DNA from: Myxococcales bacterium
Lineage (GTDB): Bacteria > Myxococcota > Bradymonadia > REDH01
Direction of reading: 5' to 3'
Assembly: GCA_018970625.1 (NCBI GenBank)
Contig: JAGWVZ010000099.1
Span: forward strand, 1-9,692
DNA: 9,692 bases
In this document: one piece after another, positions 1 through 6,963 of the stretch
Layout of the letters: every line of letters begins with the position of its first letter
Position numbering within the stretch: the first letter of the stretch is position 1
Made by a program: the position numbers and the translations under genes
Notes under the pieces: generated by a model
The model's input: only the letters and a program-made list of their open reading frames with translations
The model's database searches: none
What the model was told of the DNA's origin: nothing

Positions 1-903
1 GCCGCGGTCGGCCCACAGAGCCACCTCATTGACCAGTGCGTCTCCGGTGAGCCCGACATTAAAGTCACCGTCGGTGCAAAGAATCACACGGTTCAATCCG
101 CCAGGGACTCTGGCCTCCTGTGCAAGGGCATAGGCCTCGCGCAACCCTGCCTCGCCCCAGGTAGAGCCGCCCATCGACGTCTGTTGAATCGCGGCCAGAA
201 TTTCCTGCCGGCGAGACGCTGGCGTGGGTTCCAGTAAAACCCCCGAATATCCCGCATAGGTTACGATCGCCACCGTATCATCGGGCCGCAGCTCGTCCAG
301 CAGCACCTCGAGCGATTGACGCACCAGCCCAATTTTCTCGGCGCTGTCCATGGAACCCGAGGTATCCAGCAGAAACACAAGGTTGGCAGCCGGACGTTCT
401 GTGTTTGCCACAAACCCAGCCCGCAGACCGACGCGCAGCATGTGCAGGCCTTCGCCGAAAGGGCTGGGCGCGCCCTCGAAATGAACTGCGAACGGGGGTG
501 CTGCTTCGCCACTACCCATTTCCGGAGCAGAATATTTATAATCGAAATAATTCAGAAATTCTTCGACGCGAACGTCCACGGCTTCGGGCAGACGCGATGA
601 GCGCAATAACCCGCGTGTGCGCGCGTAGCTAGCGGTATCCACATCGATCGAAAAGGTGGCCTGACTGTCACGATTCGCCTGCTGCCAGTCATTTTCGACC
701 AGCGTACCTGCGGGCAGGCCCGTTGCGCGCGACGATAACCCGGACTCCGTGGCCATCGCGTCGGGGTCGGGCATGCCGGGCGCCGGCGCAACCGCGCCAC
801 CGTTGTCCACGAGCGGTGTGTACAGCCCGTCTGATTCGAGAAACATGCAGGCCGGCATGACACCCGCGAACATCAGAAACAGAACCGCTTGCTTCGTTCT
901 CAT
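1..903 (-). CDS. YfbK-like von Willebrand A domain lipoprotein (3' end outside window)
   Basis: This reading frame is open from the ATG at 903 to the window edge, giving 301 residues with no stop. The protein begins with a short hydrophobic signal ending near Cys19 (VMPAC, an imperfect lipobox). A conserved N-terminal region follows, with SIDVDTASYARTR at 85-97 and VEEFLNYFDY at 113-122, as in the von_Willebrand N-terminal domain of E. coli YfbK relatives. A VWA domain starts near 173. Its metal-ion-dependent adhesion site is visible as D180-T-S-G-S184, with GGST at 245-248 and CTDGDFNVG at 276-284. The family's usual C-terminal domain would lie outside the window. A Shine-Dalgarno AGGAG lies five bases before the start. 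The gene is divergent from the VWA gene at 1116. The likely role is metal-dependent protein binding at the envelope; the ligand is unknown. Family assignment is strong, function is inferred. Confidence 0.9.
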   Translation of the reverse strand, partial: MRTKQAVLFLMFAGVMPACMFLESDGLYTPLVDNGGAVAPAPGMPDPDAMATESGLSSRATGLPAGTLVENDWQQANRDSQATFSIDVDTASYARTRGLLRSSRLPEAVDVRVEEFLNYFDYKYSAPEMGSGEAAPPFAVHFEGAPSPFGEGLHMLRVGLRAGFVANTERPAANLVFLLDTSGSMDSAEKIGLVRQSLEVLLDELRPDDTVAIVTYAGYSGVLLEPTPASRRQEILAAIQQTSMGGSTWGEAGLREAYALAQEARVPGGLNRVILCTDGDFNVGLTGDALVNEVALWADRG

Positions 904-909
904 CGTCGA

Positions 910-914
910 CTCCT
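910..914 (-). promoter_or_regulatory. Ribosome binding site of the YfbK-like gene
   Basis: On the minus strand this reads AGGAG, followed by a five-base spacer and the ATG at 903. It supports that ATG as the start, because the signal peptide begins right there. Confidence 0.7.
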
Positions 915-1045
915 GCGCCCACCATGGGGGCTTCTGCGTTCAGCACGGGCTGTCTGTCGACGGCGCCCGCGCCCCTTGCATTCATTCGAGTAAGTCACTT
1001 TGGCGCCATGCCCGGCAGGCGCGAACGAAGCCCGGGCGCCGTGCA

Positions 1046-1061
1046 GGCTGGAAAACCAGCC
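1046..1061. repeat. Inverted repeat in the divergent intergenic region
   Basis: GGCTGG and CCAGCC are separated by AAAA, forming a perfect six-base stem with a four-base loop. It lies between the two divergent VWA genes. No T-tract follows in either direction, so a terminator is unlikely. It may be an operator or a leader hairpin; this is inference from position only. Confidence 0.4.
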
Positions 1062-1080
1062 CAGACTTCGGTATCTGTCC

Positions 1081-1106
1081 ACCTCGTGCTCTCACTCTCA
1101 CGAGGT
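1081..1106 (+). promoter_or_regulatory. Inverted repeat overlapping the likely RBS of the 1116 gene
   Basis: ACCTCGTG at 1081-1088 and CACGAGGT at 1099-1106 form a perfect eight-base stem with a ten-base CT-rich loop. The right arm contains GAGG (1102-1105), the only purine-rich Shine-Dalgarno candidate before the ATG at 1116, ten bases away. If folded in the mRNA, the stem would cover this site. It could equally be a dyad operator for a repressor. Confidence 0.4.
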
Positions 1107-1115
1107 CGTTGCGCC

Positions 1116-2414
1116 ATGCCCATGGCTCGTCTGTATCCCCTTCTCTTGCTGGCTCTTGCCGCCTGCTCCTCGGACTCGACCTCGTCCGGTGAGCCGGACC
1201 GCCCTGCAGACTCAGGTAGCCGCCCTTCGCCAGGCGACGCGGACAGCCCTAACGAGACCCGTGATACAGGCACTGTTCCCCCCGATGACGACGCCGGCGC
1301 CACACCCGACGATACGACCGTCGAGCCGGGTGCCGACATCGACGCGGTGGACGATTCGGGACCCGCAGCAGACGGACTCGAGCAGGACGTCGACGACGAC
1401 ACTGACCCCACAACACCTGACGCGGATGGCGGCGTCGCTGAAGACATTGACGAGGTGTGCGTCGCCACAGGCGCCACAGCCACCTCGACCGTGCTGCCGG
1501 TGGACGTGCTGTGGATTGTCGATAACTCCCTGTCGATGCAGGAAGAGGTCGAGCTCATCAGCGACAATATCAACGCCTTCGCCTCGTTTATTGGCACCTC
1601 GGGCATTGACTACCGTGTGGTCATGCTGGCGTACGACGACCCCACCGTGGGTGACGGCGTGTACCACGTGTGTGTGCCCCCTCCGCTGTCGGGAACAGCG
1701 CCCGGCGTGTGTCCCACGGGACGCGACGTGGACGGTGAGCGCTATCTGCATGTGCGCGAGATCGTCGACAGCACCAACGGCCTTACCCGGGCCATTGAGG
1801 AGTTTCCGGCGTACCGGTCATTTTTTCGACCCGAGGCCGTGCAACACATCATCGTCGTGTCGGACGACAACGCCGAACAGACCGCCAGCGACTTTCTTGC
1901 GGACTGGCGCGCGTTGGCGCCCTGGCTGGCCGATACCGTCGTGCATAGCATCGTCACCACGTCTCGCGCCGAGATCAGCGACCCCTTCGACGACTCGTGC
2001 ACGCGACCCGGGTGCCCTTGCGGCTTTGCTGTGGGCAGCAACCACATGGACCTGAGCCGGGCGACCGGCGGAGAGATCTTCTCGATCTGCGAAGCCGACT
2101 GGAGCTCGATCTTCGGGGCGATCGCCGAGTCGGTGGTTGCGGGTACAGTGCTGCCGTGCAGCTATGAGGTGACCCCACCACCCGGCGAGCTCATCGAGAT
2201 CGATCCGCGCCGCGTGAACGTATTCTTCACGCCCGCCGGCGGCACGCGCACGCTGGTACCCGGCGTTGACTCGGCTGCCGACTGTGGCACCGCGCCGGGC
2301 TGGTACTGGCCCGAAGCCCCCGCCACCGACCGGGTGCAGCTATGCCCTGCCAGCTGTGGCTTGATCGATGGTGTTGTCGAGCTCGAGCTGGGCTGCCTGA
2401 CCATCAAGGGCTAA
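1116..2414 (+). CDS. VWA-domain lipoprotein with acidic linker
   Basis: This gene encodes 432 residues. The start at 1116 was chosen because it gives a compact lipoprotein signal with lipobox LAAC at Cys17; an in-frame ATG at 1122 is possible, while upstream codons from 924 have no signal-like character. Residues 18-112 are a low-complexity linker rich in Asp, Thr, Ser, Pro and Gly. The VWA-like domain spans about 126-345. It has a beta-strand-like VDVLWIVD leading into a D136-N-S-L-S140 MIDAS motif, then IIVVSDDNAEQT near 245-256. A cysteine cluster (C295, C300, C302, C325) lies late in this region. The C-terminal 85 residues form a separate part with cysteines at 348, 390, 410, 414 and 427, probably disulfide-bonded outside the cytoplasm. 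It resembles the DNSxSM-type VWA lipoproteins of myxobacteria and relatives, not YfbK. Ligand unknown. Confidence 0.85.
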   Translation: MPMARLYPLLLLALAACSSDSTSSGEPDRPADSGSRPSPGDADSPNETRDTGTVPPDDDAGATPDDTTVEPGADIDAVDDSGPAADGLEQDVDDDTDPTTPDADGGVAEDIDEVCVATGATATSTVLPVDVLWIVDNSLSMQEEVELISDNINAFASFIGTSGIDYRVVMLAYDDPTVGDGVYHVCVPPPLSGTAPGVCPTGRDVDGERYLHVREIVDSTNGLTRAIEEFPAYRSFFRPEAVQHIIVVSDDNAEQTASDFLADWRALAPWLADTVVHSIVTTSRAEISDPFDDSCTRPGCPCGFAVGSNHMDLSRATGGEIFSICEADWSSIFGAIAESVVAGTVLPCSYEVTPPPGELIEIDPRRVNVFFTPAGGTRTLVPGVDSAADCGTAPGWYWPEAPATDRVQLCPASCGLIDGVVELELGCLTIKG

Positions 2415-2504
2415 ACCAACCTCTGCTGGCGGCCCCCCGAAGCTTAACGACAGGCTCTGCCGACCCGCGGCGTGATTTACTGGCACGAGCGCACGATTCC
2501 ACAC

Positions 2505-2523
2505 CCGGCGAACACCTCGCCGG
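2505..2523. terminator. Candidate terminator hairpin between convergent genes
   Basis: CCGGCGA and TCGCCGG form a perfect seven-base GC-rich stem with a five-base loop. It sits in the 127-bp gap where the plus gene ending at 2414 meets the minus gene ending at 2542. Position suits a bidirectional terminator. The following bases are only mildly T-rich on the plus strand (GTTTCCC), so an intrinsic terminator is not proven. Confidence 0.35.
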
Positions 2524-2541
2524 CGTTTCCCTCGTCACCGC

Positions 2542-3567
2542 TTAGCGGCTGCAGGCGATGAGCGCGTCCTGCAGGGCAGTCGTGGCCTGACCAAAGCAGA
2601 AGTTGATGTCGACGCTGGGGTCGGCGCACAGGTCGTACTCAATGCTGCCCGGCGACGGGCACTCCAGGCAGCCGCTCTCGGCTATCGTGAACGACTCGCC
2701 CAGACAGACCAGAAACGCGAGTCCGGCGTCGCCCTGCGCAGATACAGCGGCCTGCTCGCACGCAGACAGTCCGGGGTTGTAAACGCCTTGTTGCGTGGTG
2801 GTGCAGCTACCCACGCTGCCAAACTCCGAAGCGCCATAGCAGGCGCAATAGCTGGCCACCCAGGCGTTACGCTGCGATTCAAGCTCCGCGGTGGCCGCCG
2901 ACACATCGGCAGGCGGGTCAACGGGGCCGCCGCCACACGCAGCGAGCGCGTCGGTCACCGACGTCGGGAGCGCCGCGTCACACACGTCGAATGCCGCGTT
3001 CAGGTCGTCAAAGCAGGCGTTGAACGCCTCTTCGTTGGGCGGGCACACCGCAAAGCAGCCAGCCAGCTCATCGACCGCCGCCGCATAGCATGCCGAGTTG
3101 GCGATCGAGGCGTCTTCGTCGCGCAAGAGCGCCGCGCGGGCACAGGCATCCGGCTCAAACGCGCTCGCATCGGGCTGGTCGGCCTCGCACGCTGCGCGGT
3201 CACCGCCGTAGCCCTGCTCCGTGAAACAATCGCAATAGGCGTCCACAAACCCGTCGTTCGCCGCGACCTGGCAATCGATCGCTTCGTCGAGTGTGTCGGC
3301 TGAACAGGCACCGCCACCGCCCGGATTGGTATCGCTGCCGCCGCCGATGTCGCGTGTGCCGCCGCCGGTATCGCGCGCGCCGCCGTCGGGCGAAGACGAG
3401 GCATCGGTCTCTTCATCGGTATCACCGCGGCCGTTCGAGTTGTCGTCGTCGTTGTCGACATTCGGACGCCCGCCGTTGCCCGTACCTGCGTCTGCCTGAG
3501 TTTCGGTTTCGGTAGCGCAGGCACAGAATGAGACAAGGACCAGAGCAGCCAGATACGTTGCGCGCAT
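2542..3567 (-). CDS. Cysteine-rich lipoprotein with duplicated ten-cysteine module
   Basis: This gene encodes 341 residues. The ATG at 3567 was chosen because it begins a lipoprotein signal (MRATYLAALVLVSFCAC, probable lipidated Cys17); the frame is open upstream to 3756 without signal character. A Gly/Asp/Ser linker at 18-87 includes two tandem seven-residue units (RDTGGG and RDIGGG). The rest consists of two copies of one module. Copy one has cysteines at 112, 114, 127, 142, 160, 171, 175, 185, 196 and 211. Copy two has them at 241, 243, 255, 270, 288, 300, 303, 314, 324 and 339. The spacing is nearly identical, and YCDCF/YCACY and AC-x-x-AA recur in both. C88 and C99 lie before copy one. 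I do not recognise the family. The cysteine pattern suggests a disulfide-stabilised extracellular helical domain. GGA before the start is a weak ribosome binding site. Confidence 0.85.
   Translation of the reverse strand: MRATYLAALVLVSFCACATETETQADAGTGNGGRPNVDNDDDNSNGRGDTDEETDASSSPDGGARDTGGGTRDIGGGSDTNPGGGGACSADTLDEAIDCQVAANDGFVDAYCDCFTEQGYGGDRAACEADQPDASAFEPDACARAALLRDEDASIANSACYAAAVDELAGCFAVCPPNEEAFNACFDDLNAAFDVCDAALPTSVTDALAACGGGPVDPPADVSAATAELESQRNAWVASYCACYGASEFGSVGSCTTTQQGVYNPGLSACEQAAVSAQGDAGLAFLVCLGESFTIAESGCLECPSPGSIEYDLCADPSVDINFCFGQATTALQDALIACSR
3337..3378 (-). repeat. Two 21-bp tandem units in linker of cysteine-rich lipoprotein
   Basis: Two adjacent 21-bp units (3337-3357 and 3358-3378) share TGCCGCCGCCG-type sequence and encode successive (A/T)RD(T/I)GGG heptapeptides in the disordered linker. 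This is a small expandable repeat within the gene. Confidence 0.5.
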
Positions 3568-3652
3568 GAGGGGTTCCGTGGGCAATTGAACGCGTGGGAT
3601 GCAAGCGGAGGCACCCTGACAGAAGGCATCGCTCAGAAAAATCGAATCATTT

Positions 3653-3667
3653 TGAACCCCCGGTTCA
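3653..3667. repeat. Inverted repeat in intergenic gap
   Basis: TGAACC and GGTTCA flank a three-base loop. In the minus direction it lies about 90 bases after the stop of the gene ending at 3756 and is followed by AAAATGATTCGATTTTT. It could be a weak terminator for that gene or an operator for the gene starting at 3567. Neither role is established. Confidence 0.3.
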
Positions 3668-3755
3668 GGGAATCTGCAGGGCGGCGGTGCGCGCCAGCAA
3701 AGACGTGTTGCAAGGCTGGTTTGTACGCTGGCACCGCCAGAGCGCCCATTGCACA

Positions 3756-4793
3756 CTACAGGTCGATCAGCTCAACCTCGACGGTGGTGGGCGCAACCCA
3801 GCGCACAAGGCCATCGACGTCGTTGCACCCCATGGCCACAATACCGACACCCGGTTGCTCGGCGGTCACAATAATCGTGTAGCGTTGCTCGCCATCCGAC
3901 TCCAGCCCCACAAACTCAGACTCGCTGAAACGAGCGAACTGACTCATCCGTACGTTGATTCGCGCAGCGTCTGCTGTCACCTCCTGCACCGTGAGGAAAG
4001 GGTCCTCGCAGTAATCGGGAAGCCCCTCGCGCTGCGCGTACAGAAGCGCGCGGTACGTGTCGATGCCGAGCGTCCCCGAATAGGTCGCCAGGACGCTCAA
4101 CGGCGCCGGGTTGAACACTGTCGTCGAGACCTCGAACGTGCGTGCGGCAGCGCCGTCGACGGTCGCACTCACCTCGAACTGCCACGTGCCCCCATCGCGT
4201 ACACCGATATCAAACCGTACAATCCCTTCTTCATCGGTCAGCACCGACGGCGCAGACAACGTCGCCATCATGGCAGCATCGGAGCCTGGAACCACCTCGA
4301 GATTCACCGTCCGCCCTGCTACAGGCTCACCGTCTTCGGTGTACCGTAACTGCACCGTCAGGACGTCCGGGTACGAAAAACTCACCCGGCACCGATCGGT
4401 CTCCACACAGGACACGCCATCGGAGCCAATGCCACCGCCAAGGTCGAACTCCAGCGCGCGCTCCACGCCGTCGCTCGACCCATCTTCGGGTACTGCCGCG
4501 GCATCAGCGGCATCCGTAGTGCCCGTGGCATCCGCAGTGCCCGTGTCATCCGCAGTGCCCGTGTCATCCGTAGCGCCCGTGTCATCCGCAGTGCCCGTGT
4601 CATCCGCAGCGTCCGTGGTGCTCGTGTCATCGGCAGCGTCCAACGGCCCCGGTGTGTCTGATTCATCAAAAGTATCGGGCACCTCCGCGACGTCTGACGT
4701 TTCAGGTGCAGAGCGGTCCGACGGCTCGCCGCCACACCCGGTTGCCAGCACGCCCACAACAAACAGACCAATCAAACAACACAATGGTCGCAT
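3756..4793 (-). CDS. Lipoprotein with hexapeptide-repeat stalk and Ig-like domain
   Basis: This gene encodes 345 residues from the ATG at 4793. That start gives a classic signal (MRPLCCLIGLFVVGVLATGC, lipidated Cys20). In-frame ATG 4820 (with GGTGAG eight bases upstream) and GTG 4829 would add an unusually long n-region but cannot be excluded. Residues 21-112 form an acidic Asp/Thr/Ala/Gly stalk whose core is an 18-bp DNA repeat. Residues 143-216 look like a bacterial Ig-like fold of the Big_1/filamin kind, with LTVQLRYTEDGEPVAGRTV, then VLTDEEGIVRFDI and GGTWQFEVSAT. The C-terminal 115 residues are beta-rich and hold two cysteines (C262, C323) that could pair. It probably projects a beta-sandwich domain from the outer surface. 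No enzymatic motif was seen. It lies 188 bp upstream of the gene starting at 3567 on the same strand. Confidence 0.85.
   Translation of the reverse strand: MRPLCCLIGLFVVGVLATGCGGEPSDRSAPETSDVAEVPDTFDESDTPGPLDAADDTSTTDAADDTGTADDTGATDDTGTADDTGTADATGTTDAADAAAVPEDGSSDGVERALEFDLGGGIGSDGVSCVETDRCRVSFSYPDVLTVQLRYTEDGEPVAGRTVNLEVVPGSDAAMMATLSAPSVLTDEEGIVRFDIGVRDGGTWQFEVSATVDGAAARTFEVSTTVFNPAPLSVLATYSGTLGIDTYRALLYAQREGLPDYCEDPFLTVQEVTADAARINVRMSQFARFSESEFVGLESDGEQRYTIIVTAEQPGVGIVAMGCNDVDGLVRWVAPTTVEVELIDL
4511..4627. repeat. 18-bp tandem repeat array coding a (TADDTG)-type stalk
   Basis: Units starting with CATCCG occur at 4511, 4529, 4547, 4565, 4583 and 4601, exactly 18 bp apart. The last unit is extended to 27 bp, and a related CATCGG follows at 4628. 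The array is in frame and encodes hexapeptides such as DDTGTA and DDTGAT in the stalk. Unit-to-unit substitutions are few. Copy-number change would alter stalk length without breaking the frame. Confidence 0.85.
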
Positions 4794-4971
4794 GATGACC
4801 AACTCGTTAATCAAACGCATACCGTTCACTCACCGACAAACACGTGGATTCTGCCCGCACAGAGGCAGGCCCCCTAGCCAACCCCCGAAATGACGTCAAC
4901 GCGTTACCTGAGCAGTCGGTTTTCAGGGCGCGCGGGTGTACCAACACCTGAACTCACCCACAGCATAGCGG

Positions 4972-6963
4972 CTATGGCGCCGTTCGTGCCAGGCGAAAGC
5001 CCCCAAAGCTGCTCCACTCGGCGGGGCTCCCATGGTCGCGGCTGGCCGAACGCGTGCCCGACGCAAATGCCCCCCAGTAGCCGCCGCGCCGCACCCGGGT
5101 AGTGCCGACGACCGCTCCCAGCGGGTCCGTTCCACCAGGGAGTGAGAACACGAACGCATCCCACACCCACTCCCGCACGTTGCCCAGCATGTCGTACAGA
5201 CCCCAGGGGTTTGGCTGCAACGATGCGACCACCTGTGTGCGACTGCCGGAGTTTGCGCAAAACCAGCCAATCGACAGCAGCGTGGCGTCAGAACAGCGCG
5301 TGGAGGTCAGGTTCCCGATCCACGTCGCCGTCGTCGTGCCAGCCCGCGCCGCACGTTCCCACTCTGCCTCGGTAGGCAGCCGGTAGCCGCTGCAGGAGAG
5401 CCCCACAAAGCTGGCATCGGTGCAGCCGCTGTGCACGCCGTCGTACCATCCGGTCACCGGGTCGGCGCAGCCAACCAACTCGTAGCAGGCCTCCAGACCT
5501 TCGGCAGCCGACAGTGCGTTGGCGAAAGCCAGGGCGCTGTACCAGTCCACCTGCTCGACCGGCCCTCCATCGTTGGCACCGGCGGCCACGCAGGCAGCGC
5601 CACTGACAGACTGGAAACACGACGGGTTCGCGCCGCCGGTAAACGACCGCCATTGTCTCTGGGTGACTTCGGTTCGGGCGACGAAGTAGTTGCGACTCAG
5701 GGTCACCACCACCTGGCTCTCGAGCCCCAGCGTGGAGCTCCCGAGCTCTCCGCCCGGGGCGCCCATCACAAACCCTCCCGATGGCACATACTGGAACGGG
5801 ATCGCCACATCCGGCCCGACCACGGGCCGCGGTGAGCAGTAACGGAGCGGCGTGTCGGTTGGGCACCACGCTGCCGCACCACACTGGGCGTCGTCGGTGC
5901 AGCTCTCGCCCAGTCTGGGTGGGAGTGTGCAGGTTGCGTTGGCACCCGTCACGGCCGGGCCGGTGTAATCACCCGTACAGCTGCACTGCCAGCTACCCGG
6001 CGTGTTCGTACATCCGTTGCCCGTAGCAGCGCAGACACCCCCCAAGGCGCACTCGTCTATGTCGCTGCAGGTCGGTAACGTGCCCCAGCTACCCGTCGCC
6101 GAGCAAACCACGCTGGCCGCACCGGTCAGCGAGTACCCCTCGAAACAGGAATAAACGGCCGTCGCACCCAGTGACGTACCGCCTGCGACCAGCACATCAC
6201 CATTCTCGGGATCCGACAGCGCGCCACAATCGACGGGCGTGCACTGCGCCGGACTCCCGGTCCACGAGCCTGTCGCGTCACAGGCAAGCGACAACGAGCC
6301 TTCCGACAGCACATAGCCCTCGTCGCACGCATACTCGACCTCACCCCCAAACTGTGTCGAGCTTACCGACACCAGCGTGGCATTCGCCGGTGCCGCCGGC
6401 ACCGCACCGCATGTCACCGGCTCGCATACGCCGTCCACCACACGATAGCCCTCCAGCAAAACGTCCTCGTCGGCGTTGCCGTCGCAGTCGTTGTCCAGGC
6501 CGTCGCAGACCTCGTCGGCAGGGCTGGCAAAGGCGACGCACTGCACGCCTCCATCAACACACTGCGTGCGACCGGGTGCACACACACCCTCGAACCCCGT
6601 GCTACAGTCATCGCCAACGCCAGCGCTGTTTTCATCCACCGTCTCGTCGCAGTCGTTGTCCACGCCATCGCAGACCTCGTCGGCGCCAATATTCACCGTC
6701 GGCTCGTCGTCATCGCAGTCCACACCACGACATCCCGGGCCCACTCCGAAACCATCTTCGTCGCCATCGGCGCAGTAGTCGGTAGGCAGACACCGGCGTT
6801 CGGCGTCGGTGCTGCTGGTGGTCACGAGCACACAGTCAAATCCAGCGGGACAATCTTCATCGCGACCGCAAATATCCGCACACAGACCCGCGATGTCATC
6901 ACCGATCGACACAATCACCGCCCGCGCACTCCTCGTCGGCTCGACAGGGCGTACCCGGCTCAC
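4972..6963 (-). CDS. MopE-Sushi-EGF-FGE-fold mosaic protein, main fragment of a frameshifted gene
   Basis: The open frame gives 663 residues from a GTG at 6963. That GTG is probably not the true start: the real coding frame upstream of about 6902 appears to be the one at 6899-7237, so residues 1-20 here are likely spurious. Order of domains: a Cys-rich piece (28-64); two MopE-type metal-binding motifs (DGFGVGPGC...DCDDDEP with CDGVDNDCD at 98-106, and CDGLDNDCDGNADED at 153-167); two Sushi/CCP modules (cysteines 185, 213, 228, 241 with W234; cysteines 246, 273, 287, 299 with W293); a calcium-binding EGF module (DIDEC at 301-305, CTNTPGSWQCSC at 318-329); a short Cys-rich link (355-376); and an FGE-sulfatase fold (388-661) with YRLPTEAEWE, YDMLGNVREW and RRGGYW motifs. 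The catalytic cysteine pair of true FGE, expected after RRGGYW, is absent. It is likely an extracellular binding protein. Confidence 0.8.
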   Translation of the reverse strand: MSRVRPVEPTRSARAVIVSIGDDIAGLCADICGRDEDCPAGFDCVLVTTSSTDAERRCLPTDYCADGDEDGFGVGPGCRGVDCDDDEPTVNIGADEVCDGVDNDCDETVDENSAGVGDDCSTGFEGVCAPGRTQCVDGGVQCVAFASPADEVCDGLDNDCDGNADEDVLLEGYRVVDGVCEPVTCGAVPAAPANATLVSVSSTQFGGEVEYACDEGYVLSEGSLSLACDATGSWTGSPAQCTPVDCGALSDPENGDVLVAGGTSLGATAVYSCFEGYSLTGAASVVCSATGSWGTLPTCSDIDECALGGVCAATGNGCTNTPGSWQCSCTGDYTGPAVTGANATCTLPPRLGESCTDDAQCGAAAWCPTDTPLRYCSPRPVVGPDVAIPFQYVPSGGFVMGAPGGELGSSTLGLESQVVVTLSRNYFVARTEVTQRQWRSFTGGANPSCFQSVSGAACVAAGANDGGPVEQVDWYSALAFANALSAAEGLEACYELVGCADPVTGWYDGVHSGCTDASFVGLSCSGYRLPTEAEWERAARAGTTTATWIGNLTSTRCSDATLLSIGWFCANSGSRTQVVASLQPNPWGLYDMLGNVREWVWDAFVFSLPGGTDPLGAVVGTTRVRRGGYWGAFASGTRSASRDHGSPAEWSSFGGFRLARTAP

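Noticed and set aside
1000..2055. Plus-strand 351-codon frame rich in Arg, Thr and Pro
   Set aside because: It overlaps the VWA lipoprotein in another frame and has no signal, domain or family-like sequence. It is a GC-rich shadow.
3594..4349. Plus-strand 251-codon frame
   Set aside because: It runs opposite the Ig-like lipoprotein, has Arg/His-rich composition typical of shadows, and lacks recognisable domains.
4111..4893. Plus-strand Ser/Val-rich 260-codon frame opposite the Ig-like lipoprotein
   Set aside because: Its repetitive SSAVPV pattern is just the antisense of the 18-bp stalk array, with no independent support.
6899..6907. RF2-like programmed +1 frameshift at CGG TGA
   Set aside because: CGG to GGT re-pairing would be poor, and no upstream Shine-Dalgarno-like stimulator or typical slippery site was seen. 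A mutation or base-call error is simpler.
6961..6963. GTG at 6963 as true start of the mosaic gene
   Set aside because: The first 20 residues from it look random, there is no signal, and the overlapping frame at 6899-7237 carries the signal and the matching half of the Cys-rich motif.
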